Below are positions 15,872 to 24,082 of a DNA stretch of 52,731 bases, piece after piece. The DNA lies in contig JANQGC010000253.1 of NCBI GenBank assembly GCA_028277515.1, forward strand, positions 1 to 52,731, read 5' to 3'. Both the position numbers and the translations under genes were made by a program. This DNA comes from Anaerolineae bacterium. GTDB lineage: Bacteria; Chloroflexota; Anaerolineae; Promineifilales; Promineifilaceae. The notes beneath the pieces are model-generated. The model was not told the DNA's origin, did no database searches, and saw only the letters and a list, made by a program, of their open reading frames with translations. Each line of letters begins with the position of its first letter. The first letter of the stretch is position 1.

Positions 15872-17557
15872 CTACGGCCGGGGGTTTGAAGAAAGAGCAG
15901 CTTCTGCCAAATCTTCACAAGAGTGCATATCCACCTGGCGCATGATCCACTTGGCCTGTGGGATAGCGCTTGCGGACATGCTGAACTCATCCAATCCCAT
16001 ACCCAGTAAAAGCGGGATTGCTTTGGGCATTCCTGCCAGTTCTCCGCACATCCCAACCCGGATACCTTGTACATGAGCTGCTTCAATCGCGTGTTTGATC
16101 AGTCGCAATACAGCTGGGTGCATAGGCTGATACAGGTGGGCCACGCGCTCATTGGTGCGATCGACAGCCAATGTATATTGGGTCAGGTCATTAGTGCCGA
16201 TGCTGAAAAAATCACAATGTTTGGCCAGAATATCAGCTACCATAACCGCTGCAGGTGTTTCGATCATAATTCCCACCTGCACCTCTTGCGCGAAGGGAAT
16301 TCTTTCTGCTTTCAATTCGCTGCGAGACAGATCAAGCAGTCGGTTCGCTTCAAGCAGCTCATCAAGACTGCCGATCATCGGATACATGATGCGCACATCA
16401 TGATCCGGTGCGGCCCGCAGGATTGCACGGAGCTGGGTCTTGAACAGAGCCTCATCGTCCAGGCAAATGCGTATCGCCCGCCAGCCCAGGAAAGGATTCA
16501 GCTCCTCCGGAAAATCCAGATATGTGGGTGGTTTGTCACCACCAATATCTAGCGTACGTATGATGATGGGTTTGCCCCGCATCGCTTCAAAGATAGCGCG
16601 ATATATTCCTACTTGCTTTTCTTCGCTAGGTGGTATAGTCTCATCCAGATAGAGAAATTCAGTGCGCAAGAGACCAACTCCCTCGGCCCCGTGTTTCAAA
16701 GCCTGCTTGGCAGAAGCCAGATCTCCGATGTTGGCGAATACCTCAACCCGACGGCCGTCTGCGGTGTATGTCTCTTCCTGCGCTTCAATTCTCATGGCCT
16801 CAAATCGCTGCGCCTGTTCCTGGCCTTTCTGGCTATAATCATTGATCGTTTCCGGGGCAGGATCGACGATAATCTCGCCACTTTGACCATCAAGAATGAG
16901 AATGTCCCCATTGGCGATTGCGAACACTGCCTCGTTCCCAATGCCGACCACGGCGGGTATACCCAGTGTCCGGGCCAGGATAGCCGTATGCGAAGTTAAA
17001 CCGCCAACGGCAGTACAGAAACCCAGCGTCATCTCCGGCACAAGACTAGCCGTGTCCGAAGGAGTCAAATCTTCGGCCACAATAATAGCCGGTTCAGGTA
17101 TGGCATTGAGCGATGTATCAGGGACATCGAGCAATATGCGAATAATACGTCTGCCCACATCTTTCACATCAGCAGCGCGAGCGGCGAACAACTCATCCTC
17201 TAAACTGCTCAACATTTCGGCAATCGCCTCCGTGGCATTGACAACCGCCTGTTCAATCGTTTGGCCGCCAGCCAACTGCTCCTTCACTGAATCGTCGAGC
17301 ATCGGATCTTCAAGCATCATCATATGCGCCTCAAAGATTTTGGCCTGTTCTTCTCCAGCCCTCTGTGCCATCTGCTCAGTAATAGTTTGCAATTCACTGC
17401 GCGCCGCTGCGATCGCAGTTTGAAAACGGCCGTATTCACGCTCCATTGATTCCGGGCGCCGGTCCGGCAACGCCACTTCCGCAGGAGCATAACAAAACGC
17501 CGGCCCAATCACAACTCCTTCCGACGTGCCAATGCCCTTAACAACGTACTCGCTCAT
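15872..17557 (-). CDS. ptsI: PTS enzyme I (phosphoenolpyruvate-protein phosphotransferase)
   Basis: The 561-residue protein is close to the usual 570-575. It has an N-terminal HPr-binding helical domain, the phosphohistidine domain with GGLTSHTAILARTLGIPAV (active His about residue 190) and a C-terminal PEP-binding barrel. The barrel shows GVGLLRTEFLYLD, MYPMIG, GIMIETPAA and MCGELAGMP with the active cysteine. It transfers phosphate from PEP to HPr in the cytoplasm. It is the last gene of the sugar operon, 3 bp after ptsH. This gives the locus its own phosphate-entry proteins and suggests that the genome may lack a general PTS. Confidence 0.96.
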   Translation of the reverse strand: MSEYVVKGIGTSEGVVIGPAFCYAPAEVALPDRRPESMEREYGRFQTAIAAARSELQTITEQMAQRAGEEQAKIFEAHMMMLEDPMLDDSVKEQLAGGQTIEQAVVNATEAIAEMLSSLEDELFAARAADVKDVGRRIIRILLDVPDTSLNAIPEPAIIVAEDLTPSDTASLVPEMTLGFCTAVGGLTSHTAILARTLGIPAVVGIGNEAVFAIANGDILILDGQSGEIIVDPAPETINDYSQKGQEQAQRFEAMRIEAQEETYTADGRRVEVFANIGDLASAKQALKHGAEGVGLLRTEFLYLDETIPPSEEKQVGIYRAIFEAMRGKPIIIRTLDIGGDKPPTYLDFPEELNPFLGWRAIRICLDDEALFKTQLRAILRAAPDHDVRIMYPMIGSLDELLEANRLLDLSRSELKAERIPFAQEVQVGIMIETPAAVMVADILAKHCDFFSIGTNDLTQYTLAVDRTNERVAHLYQPMHPAVLRLIKHAIEAAHVQGIRVGMCGELAGMPKAIPLLLGMGLDEFSMSASAIPQAKWIMRQVDMHSCEDLAEAALSSNPRP

Positions 17558-17560
17558 AAT

Positions 17561-17836
17561 TTACTCCCCAAAATTACTGTTGATCAGATCCTCTAGCGCT
17601 GCCAGAGACTCCTCTGATTGCTCTCCATCCGCTTCGATTTCAATCATGTCTCCTTTCCCAACCCCCAAGGCCAGAACACTCAATATGCTTTTGGCATTTA
17701 CCTGCCGGTCGCTTTCCGATTTCAACTTGCGCAGTTGGATCGAGCATGGGTATGAGCTGGCACATTTGACAAATTCAGCTGCCGGCCGTGCATGAAGCCC
17801 GACTTCGTGCTCGATCGTGATTTCCAATTTAGACAT
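17561..17836 (-). CDS. ptsH: PTS phosphocarrier HPr
   Basis: The 91-residue HPr-fold protein has the active-site His15 in EVGLHARPAAEFV. A serine in the AKSIL motif (Ser50) matches the regulatory Ser46 of Gram-positive HPr. It passes phosphate from enzyme I to EIIA. It lies between the HAD phosphatase (4-bp gap) and enzyme I (3-bp gap), so all three are probably translated together. Presence of the serine site would allow HPr kinase control, but no such kinase is in the window. Confidence 0.95.
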   Translation of the reverse strand: MSKLEITIEHEVGLHARPAAEFVKCASSYPCSIQLRKLKSESDRQVNAKSILSVLALGVGKGDMIEIEADGEQSEESLAALEDLINSNFGE

Positions 17837-17839
17837 TTT

Positions 17840-18640
17840 TCACCCCATCTCCTTACTCATCATGGTCCTTAATTCAGCTAAATCCTGAACGATAAAATCA
17901 GGCTGGTGCGGCGCATCCGGCAGATCATCCCGCGTGGCTTCGCCAGTGAGCACCAACACCGTTGCAATGCCGGCCGCTCCAAGAGAGATGTCTGTGTATA
18001 ACCTATCACCAATCATGCATATATCATTTACGGGCGTTTTCGTCTTCTCAACAACGGCGTCAACAATCGCCTGGTTCGGCTTTCCCACGATGACATCAGG
18101 ACGCCGGCCGGTTGAAGCTTCTACAAAAGCGATCATCGCTCCAATATCAGGCATGTACCCCCCTTCAATAGGGCAATTGAAGTCAGGGTGTGTGGCAATG
18201 TAAGGAATGCCCGCGCGCACAAAATCGCACAATTTCCATAACTTTTTGTAGGTCAAGGTCGTGTCAAACCCCAAGACAGCAAAATCCACGTCATCTTCTC
18301 CGAGTTGGAAACCATGCTGCCGGAATTCCTCCTCTAATGCGGGTGTCCCAACCAGATAAATACGTGCATTTGGCCGCTGCTTATTAAGGTAAACGGCCGT
18401 GGCCAGGCCCGAAGTAAAAATCTTTTCTCGCTCCATGTCCAGGCCCAGTCGTTGTAACTTGGCTGCATACTGGTCCCGGTGTTTGGATGAATTATTCGTC
18501 AAAATGAGGTAAGGTAAACCGCGTTCGTCGAGCAAGCCAATAAACTCTTGCGCGCCGGGTAGCAACTTGTCACCCAAATAGATGGTGCCATCCATATCCA
18601 GTAAGAAAAGTTGAATTTGCTTCAAATCTTCTACATTCAT
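17840..18640 (-). CDS. HAD-IIA family sugar phosphatase (NagD-like)
   Basis: The protein has 266 residues from the ATG at 18640, which overlaps the upstream TGA stop as ATGA. HAD motif I is LLDMDGTIYLGDKLLPG (catalytic Asp), motif II is ILTNNSS, and motif III/IV is VGKPNQAIVDA with GDRLYTDI. The long C2 cap and GTPALEEEF stretch identify the NagD/phosphoglycolate-phosphatase branch. It should dephosphorylate a sugar or glycol phosphate in the cytoplasm, perhaps removing a toxic side-product of the phospho-sugar pathway. The substrate cannot be read. The frame extends to 18673 upstream but without a better start. Confidence 0.9.
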   Translation of the reverse strand: MNVEDLKQIQLFLLDMDGTIYLGDKLLPGAQEFIGLLDERGLPYLILTNNSSKHRDQYAAKLQRLGLDMEREKIFTSGLATAVYLNKQRPNARIYLVGTPALEEEFRQHGFQLGEDDVDFAVLGFDTTLTYKKLWKLCDFVRAGIPYIATHPDFNCPIEGGYMPDIGAMIAFVEASTGRRPDVIVGKPNQAIVDAVVEKTKTPVNDICMIGDRLYTDISLGAAGIATVLVLTGEATRDDLPDAPHQPDFIVQDLAELRTMMSKEMG

Positions 18641-19965
18641 TGCGTTTCCTCGGCAAATCGATCCAACAGCCACTCGCAGGTTTCAACCAGCAAAGGAGTG
18701 CAGACGTTTTCAAAGTATGAGCCGGATTGATACCATTTAACCTGCTGTGGATCACGTAAGTCAAGACCCAACAGACCCGAACAGGTGCTGCTCCCTTTTT
18801 GATTTTCATACCATTGAATCAACTCTGCGCCCAATGCTTTTGCCTTTTTTCTTTTCTGCGCATGTCCCTTATAAGCATGACTGCACTTAGCGCCAATTAC
18901 CATTAAGCCCCCGGCCAAAACGCCACACGTTAAGCCCTGATTTGCCATACCCCCAGAGAATGTAGATGCCGCTTGCTGTGCCGTAATGGAAGCGAAACCT
19001 TCAGCGATAGAGAAGGCGCGAAAGACTGCTTCCGAGCATCCGTAACCGGCCTGGAACAATTTCTCCGCATAGCGTGGGATATCAATGGAGCCGGATACGG
19101 CTGTCCCCACACTGCCCGACACTTGCAGATAGGGTTCCACTGCCAGGCGGACTGCTCTTTTCTGCGCCTCTGCCATTTCGATAGGACCCATATAACCAGC
19201 TTCCATCGTTGCCGTCAGTTGTTCCTGGACGGCCGTCACCAGCGCCGAGAACACATTGATCTTGCGAATGCCAAGCCCAATCGCCTGGCGCAAATTATCA
19301 TCTCCCGTTCCTGACGCACCATGCAGCACAAGCGGTACGGGAACCTGCTCATATAACTGTTGCAGCCGGTCAAATTGCAGCGCCGGTTCACCCCGGTAAT
19401 TACCATGAATCGTCCCCACCGATACAGCCAGGGCATCAATGCCCGTTAGCTCGACAAATTCAACCGCCTGTTCCGGGTCTGTGAATAATGTCTCGCTATC
19501 ATTCTGATCTGCCTGGGCAATATATTTATCCCCCACAGCGACATGGCCCAATTCCGCCTCTACAGGCACGCCGGCCGCATGAGCGATAGCGACCGCCTCT
19601 TTGGTACGCGCCACATTTACTTCCCAGGGTTCTGTACTGGCATCGATCATCACCGAAGTGAAGCCTATATCAACTGCTTCCCGGATCTGTTCCAGGGTTC
19701 CTCCATGATCAAGGTGCAAGCCAACCGGCACCGAAGCGCTATCCGCTTCTGCCAGGACAGTCTCGATAAATCGGCGATAGCTTCTTACATCCCGACCGGG
19801 CTTTAAGACAGGTGAATAGCTGAGCAAAAGCGGAGCCTTCACCTCTTCCGCCAATTCAATCAGCGCCGAAGCTGTTAATAGATTAATAAAGTCAGGCGCG
19901 ATGACGGCATATTTTCTTGATTCAGCTTGGTTCAACATCTCATCTAGCGTTACTAACATGGACAT
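18637..19965 (-). CDS. Class II ketose-bisphosphate aldolase fused to a C_GCAxxG_C_C redox domain
   Basis: Of the 442 residues, about 1-285 form a fructose/tagatose-bisphosphate aldolase barrel with zinc-site motifs PVGLHLDHGGTLEQI, VEAELGHVAVGDK, VGTIHGNY and VLHGASGTGDDNLR. Residues about 290-435 form a second domain rich in spaced cysteines (GYGCSEAVF, GLTCGVLAGG, GAKCSHAY, STCSGLLG, VCTP). These match the C_GCAxxG_C_C family of putative redox-active proteins. The aldolase should cleave the phosphorylated ketose made by the upstream isomerase/epimerase and kinase. I do not know this fusion as a standard arrangement. The frame is continuous with no stop or shift at the junction. Confidence 0.88.
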   Translation of the reverse strand: MSMLVTLDEMLNQAESRKYAVIAPDFINLLTASALIELAEEVKAPLLLSYSPVLKPGRDVRSYRRFIETVLAEADSASVPVGLHLDHGGTLEQIREAVDIGFTSVMIDASTEPWEVNVARTKEAVAIAHAAGVPVEAELGHVAVGDKYIAQADQNDSETLFTDPEQAVEFVELTGIDALAVSVGTIHGNYRGEPALQFDRLQQLYEQVPVPLVLHGASGTGDDNLRQAIGLGIRKINVFSALVTAVQEQLTATMEAGYMGPIEMAEAQKRAVRLAVEPYLQVSGSVGTAVSGSIDIPRYAEKLFQAGYGCSEAVFRAFSIAEGFASITAQQAASTFSGGMANQGLTCGVLAGGLMVIGAKCSHAYKGHAQKRKKAKALGAELIQWYENQKGSSTCSGLLGLDLRDPQQVKWYQSGSYFENVCTPLLVETCEWLLDRFAEETQ

Positions 19966-20049
19966 CTCCTATATACTCACAACCATATTAAAGATTGCCA
20001 TAACTTCGCCCTTGAGCAAGAATCCGATAAACTGGCGAAGCCCTGCGGA

Positions 20050-21477
20050 TCAGACCTGTAAATACGGGGTATATGGTTGTTTCTTAATCGGTTTAATACC
20101 CAACCATGCTGCCAATTCAAGGGACTCATCCACCAAATTATCATAAACGACCGGGTAATGATGTTGGAACCCGGAAGCCATCAAGGTTTGGATCAAGTCG
20201 GGAATGTGTATGAGGTCTCCATTCAGGCGAATGTCAGTCAGCCATCCCCGGCTGCCTATGTAGCTCGGTTTTTGATTATCAATCTTGCCATTCATAACCA
20301 TCAGTCGCGCAAAATCAGGTGTAAATCCCATCACCGTCACTGATCCGGGTTTCATAACGAGATTGTTTTGCAGACCAATCGGATCCCCTTCATATCCATC
20401 AAATAACCAAAGCGGCTGCATCTCTACTCCACTGCTATCGGCCAGAGAAGGAGCTGTTGGCCCACAATGCCAGAGCAAAACGCTTTCGTCCGTTTCATCC
20501 ATTGATACCAGATCCATTAAAGTGAGGGTTTTATCCCGACTCATATATCGCAAAGCCAACATACTTACCGCGCTGGGAATATCCCCCTCGCAGGCAGCCA
20601 CCAGTCCCAGATCATTCATGTATCCCATCACCGCACAGACCGCAAAGTGGTAATCTTCTTGAAACTGAGGCCAGCAACTAACAGCCAAGGCGTCAAGCGC
20701 ATATTCCTCTGCCAGGCTCTGATAGGCTAACTGCATCCGACCCGATTTTTGCAGAGCAATGTCTTGTTCAGCGGCTATTTTCGCTGCTGTTGCTGCGATA
20801 TCGGCCGCTGCTTCTTTTACTTCTTCGGAGTATTGCTCATTGGCCAGGCGAAGGACTTCTTCAAAGGTAAAATGAGCAACCTGCACGCCCAGGCGTTCCA
20901 ACAGGGTTTCTTCATTGATCCTCAGGTTATCAAATGATGGGGCAACACCGCCGATGATCCCAACTCGCGCCCCTTGTAGATTAACGACGGCCGTCAACGC
21001 CCGCACCGTTATTGCCAGGCGCTGGTCAAATAGAGGTTGGCCGGGACGACCGTAGAACCATTTAACTGTTTTCTTGCTCTCAGCCAGGCGCGTTTTGATA
21101 ATACTATTGTATAAATTCATTGCCGTAAAGCTGTTTAGAGGCAGGCCCCCTTCCGAGGTAGGCAGCCCTTCCGGCACCGCCCACAAACCCAGGTAACTAT
21201 CCAGATCGGTGAATGGGTAAATAAAATCACCGGCCGCAAATGAACTCGTTTGCACCAAAATAAAATCAACTTCCCACGCTTGCAGCGCCGCAGCGGCCTG
21301 TTGAGCATCATCTACACTGTAAATGCCATCCGGGATCACGTTAAGATCAAACGACAATTGCTGCGCCAACTTCTGAAGCGCGTCACCACTAGCGCTGTAT
21401 TGGCTTTCCTTGTCTCCGCGAAAGGGAGTACACATCACTCCCACAAGTCCAATTTTTAATTTCCGTGTTTCACCCAT
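20050..21477 (-). CDS. L-fucose/L-arabinose isomerase-family sugar isomerase
   Basis: The 475-residue protein has the two N-terminal Rossmann-like domains of the fucose/arabinose isomerase family (IGLVGVMCTPF, then FILVQTSSFAAGDF, then GARVGIIGGVAPSFDNL). A C-terminal domain ends with a dense metal- and substrate-site region (WLTDIRLNGDLIHIPDL, HHYPVVY). These enzymes interconvert aldoses and ketoses in the cytoplasm with a divalent metal. The final residues HHYPVVYDNL match the family's sugar-binding tail. It lies 84 bp upstream of the aldolase start and 24 bp after the kinase. Its sugar substrate is not evident; it is diverged from the named isomerases. Confidence 0.82.
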   Translation of the reverse strand: MGETRKLKIGLVGVMCTPFRGDKESQYSASGDALQKLAQQLSFDLNVIPDGIYSVDDAQQAAAALQAWEVDFILVQTSSFAAGDFIYPFTDLDSYLGLWAVPEGLPTSEGGLPLNSFTAMNLYNSIIKTRLAESKKTVKWFYGRPGQPLFDQRLAITVRALTAVVNLQGARVGIIGGVAPSFDNLRINEETLLERLGVQVAHFTFEEVLRLANEQYSEEVKEAAADIAATAAKIAAEQDIALQKSGRMQLAYQSLAEEYALDALAVSCWPQFQEDYHFAVCAVMGYMNDLGLVAACEGDIPSAVSMLALRYMSRDKTLTLMDLVSMDETDESVLLWHCGPTAPSLADSSGVEMQPLWLFDGYEGDPIGLQNNLVMKPGSVTVMGFTPDFARLMVMNGKIDNQKPSYIGSRGWLTDIRLNGDLIHIPDLIQTLMASGFQHHYPVVYDNLVDESLELAAWLGIKPIKKQPYTPYLQV

Positions 21478-21501
21478 TTTCTTTTCCCGTAAGTGTCATA
21501 T

Positions 21502-23178
21502 CTATGAATGATCATAGGGCCAATGGAAATAAGGGCCGACAGCAGGGCGCTGCCACAAGGGCAACATCTCATCATCAATAGCACAGAGGGAGAGTGAAAA
21601 ACCACCCATCTCCTGGGTTGTAAAGTATGAGCCGACGACACTGGATAGGACTTCCATGCCCAACTCTTGTAAACGATTGAATACGCGACGTTGCAATATA
21701 TGTAGTTCCATCATGGAAGTGCCTCCGGCGCCGTTGAGGAAGGTGAGATAACGGCCGTCGGCCAGGCCAATCAGGTCCTCAACCAACTTTTCCAACAGCA
21801 TGTCCACTAACTGGTCGGCCGGGAGTTGGTCGCCCTGATAGACACCTGCTTCCCCATGAACACCTGACCCGACCTCAATCTGGCCTGGTTCTAAAGTGAA
21901 GAGCGGCTGCCCCGTTGCCGGATGGGTGGCGGGACGGACAGTTACCATCAACGTTGCTGTCCGTTCATTTGTTTTACGCATAATGCGCACAACTTCAGGC
22001 AAAGGCGAGCCTGATTCGGCGGCCGCGCCACCGGTTTTCAGCGCAAATAGAAGCCCTCCCAACCCGCGGCGGTCGGACAACCTGTCTCGTGGCGCTGTGG
22101 CGATGTCGTCGCCAAGCAGCACCATTTCTACCTGTCTTCCTTCCTGCCGGGCACGGCGCATCGCCAACCTTGCATTGAGAACATCACCCGAATGATTGGA
22201 AACCAGCAATACAACTCCAGCGCCGCGATCAGCTTCGGCAACAGCCTGGGCGATGCGTACGCCGGGTGCACAGGTAAAGACAGGTCCATATGCATCAGCA
22301 TCGAGCAAACCAGGCCCAACAAACCCCCCCATTGAGGGTGTATGTCCACCCCCATGACCAATAGCAAGACCCACCTTGCCGGGCGCTTTGAGATGAGCGC
22401 GTGCAAGAATAAGGGGATGGCTGAGTTTGACTAAATGGGGACAAGTAAGTGCCAAGCCCTCCAATTCTTCGGTGATCATATCATCCGGGTGATTGATCAG
22501 TTTGCCGGGCGGAAGCGGTTGATCAGCTTCTGTTTCTTCCGTGGTTTTCTCTACTCGCTCCCCTTCCACGATATCGCGCAGAGCGCCTATGATGATGCTC
22601 ATGGAAGTTGCCCCGGCATCCTGGTATCCTCGTGAACGTTCCCCTAGAAAACGCGCCCGGCCATGTCCGGCAACCATTTCTTGCGTGCTGATTGCTCCCC
22701 GCTCGGCCGCTGCCGCAGCCACGTTTAAAGCGGAGGGGAGTTCATCATCAACATGTTTTTCCATAGCGTCGACCGCCAGGGCTAACGCATCAATCATTGT
22801 TTTTTGCCCTGGTTTTGCGCCGCCAATATCTTGTACCGCTGCTGACCCACCGGCGAGGAAAGCGGTCACGGTTTTAGTATCCGCGTCTACTTCGCCACGA
22901 AAAACAACACCGCCTTCGGCAAAGAATGCGGCCAGCAAGGGGCCAATCGCACCGCCGGCAGAGACCGCCAGCGCTTCTGCGGCCGTATCAAAGAGGCGTC
23001 CCAGATCGGTATATGCTCCCTGGGTCGCCTTCTCCGCCGCCAGAAATGCGCGGGCGATTGTATGCCCGTGATCCCCATCCCCTACGGCGCTGTCTAATTC
23101 GTTCAACATATCCATCTGCGCCACAAATCGGGCGCTTAAGAGTGCAAACCAGGCCTGCCCTTGCTCCAGATTAAACAC
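21502..23178 (-). CDS. Dihydroxyacetone kinase-family kinase, DhaL then DhaK order
   Basis: The 558-residue protein begins with a DhaL nucleotide domain (NELDSAVGDGDHGHTIARAF, Mg-ADP site, about residues 25-44; GAISTQEMVAGHGRARFLGERS and DAGATS further on). A DhaK substrate domain follows (about 225-558), with GHGGGHTPSMGGFVGPG, SNHSGDVLNA and the His-bearing loop GSGVHGEAGVY that binds the carbonyl substrate covalently in DhaK. Known single-chain kinases carry K before L; here the order is reversed. The presence of the ATP-type L domain argues for ATP-driven phosphorylation of a small ketose. It overlaps the epimerase stop by 8 bp. Confidence 0.88.
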   Translation of the reverse strand: MFNLEQGQAWFALLSARFVAQMDMLNELDSAVGDGDHGHTIARAFLAAEKATQGAYTDLGRLFDTAAEALAVSAGGAIGPLLAAFFAEGGVVFRGEVDADTKTVTAFLAGGSAAVQDIGGAKPGQKTMIDALALAVDAMEKHVDDELPSALNVAAAAAERGAISTQEMVAGHGRARFLGERSRGYQDAGATSMSIIIGALRDIVEGERVEKTTEETEADQPLPPGKLINHPDDMITEELEGLALTCPHLVKLSHPLILARAHLKAPGKVGLAIGHGGGHTPSMGGFVGPGLLDADAYGPVFTCAPGVRIAQAVAEADRGAGVVLLVSNHSGDVLNARLAMRRARQEGRQVEMVLLGDDIATAPRDRLSDRRGLGGLLFALKTGGAAAESGSPLPEVVRIMRKTNERTATLMVTVRPATHPATGQPLFTLEPGQIEVGSGVHGEAGVYQGDQLPADQLVDMLLEKLVEDLIGLADGRYLTFLNGAGGTSMMELHILQRRVFNRLQELGMEVLSSVVGSYFTTQEMGGFSLSLCAIDDEMLPLWQRPAVGPYFHWPYDHS

Positions 23179-24019
23179 CGGCTACCTCCCGGCGCATGAA
23201 ACGCGCAGCAGCAGTTGCATCTTGCTGTAAGTCATCAAATAGCTGTCGCCAGATAAACAAATCCCGGCCCACTTCGTCACCGGGCTGCACAAAAGACTCC
23301 ATCACCAACCAACCCCGGTAATCAATCACATCAAGGGCTTGTTTGATCTCCATCCAATCAATCTGGCCCTTGCCCGGGCATTTGCGGTTGTTTTCCGAAC
23401 AATGAAAGTGCACCAGTTGATCGCCTGCCGCTTGAATGGCAGCAGCCATACTATCCTCTTCTATGTGCATATGGAAGGTATCCAGGTGTAGCCCGACTGC
23501 CGGATGATCTACCTCCGCTAACAGCATCAATCCCTGCTTAACAGTATTTATCAAGTAGCCCTCAAACCGGTTCAACACCTCTAGTCCCAGCGTTACACCG
23601 ACATTATCCGCAATATATGCCACTTCTCGTAGGGAATCAATACAATGCCGCCGCCGCTCCATCATGTTGTCTTCAGGAAACAGCATCCACGGAGCGTAAG
23701 TTACGCCGGCTAAGATGGGGCTGCCTAACATCGCCGCACCTTCAAGGCAGGTACGCAGGTGGGCGATTCCCGTCTGGCGGATTTCTTTTACCGGGCTGGT
23801 AATATCTGTCGCCGGATTCAAACCAGTGCCGCAGGTCGCCTTCAGGCCATGATCGTCCAACATCAGACGCAGGCTCATAAAGTCCAGCGTGTCCGGCGCA
23901 ATCATTGGAATTTCTACGCCGTCAAAACCAGCTTCTTTAGCCAGATTGATCAACGGTAGTAGATCATCTGCCCATTTATTTTGCCAGTAGGAAAGGTGAA
24001 CGCCAATCGGCCGTGTCAT
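23171..24019 (-). CDS. Sugar phosphate isomerase/epimerase (AP-endonuclease-2 TIM barrel)
   Basis: I take the ATG at 24019 as the start (282 residues); the open frame extends 16 codons upstream into a hairpin. The TIM barrel has the family's metal-ligand strands: DGVEIPMI, LGLEVLNRFEGY, VGLHLDTFHMHIEE (Asp and His ligands), VHFHCSEN and YRGWLVMESF (closing Glu). These enzymes epimerise or isomerise ketoses or act on inositols. They sit with PTS and kinase genes in the same operon here, so a C3-epimerisation of a ketose is likely, but the substrate is open. Confidence 0.86.
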   Translation of the reverse strand: MTRPIGVHLSYWQNKWADDLLPLINLAKEAGFDGVEIPMIAPDTLDFMSLRLMLDDHGLKATCGTGLNPATDITSPVKEIRQTGIAHLRTCLEGAAMLGSPILAGVTYAPWMLFPEDNMMERRRHCIDSLREVAYIADNVGVTLGLEVLNRFEGYLINTVKQGLMLLAEVDHPAVGLHLDTFHMHIEEDSMAAAIQAAGDQLVHFHCSENNRKCPGKGQIDWMEIKQALDVIDYRGWLVMESFVQPGDEVGRDLFIWRQLFDDLQQDATAAARFMRREVAGV

Positions 24020-24037
24020 ATGATTCTCTCTCATGAG

Positions 24038-24068
24038 AGTGACTGTCACCGCTATGGTGACAGTCACT
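24038..24068 (-). promoter_or_regulatory. Perfect 13-bp stem-loop between EIIC and epimerase genes
   Basis: AGTGACTGTCACC (24038-24050) pairs perfectly with GGTGACAGTCACT (24056-24068) around a GCTAT loop. The palindrome CTCTCATGAGAG (24028-24039) overlaps its edge. It fills the 63-bp gap between the EIIC stop and the epimerase start. There is no T-run, so it is likely an mRNA processing or stability element that sets the ratio of transporter to enzymes rather than a terminator. Confidence 0.65.
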
Positions 24069-24082
24069 TCGCAACCAAATGT

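Noticed and set aside
15840..15880. Repeated CGGCCG near the enzyme I stop as a terminator
   Set aside because: The copies are short self-complementary hexamers 14 nt apart with no T-run, and the same hexamer recurs across the window.
16896..17423. Long plus-strand frame of 175 codons over enzyme I
   Set aside because: Antisense shadow; the minus strand has every enzyme I motif in the right order.
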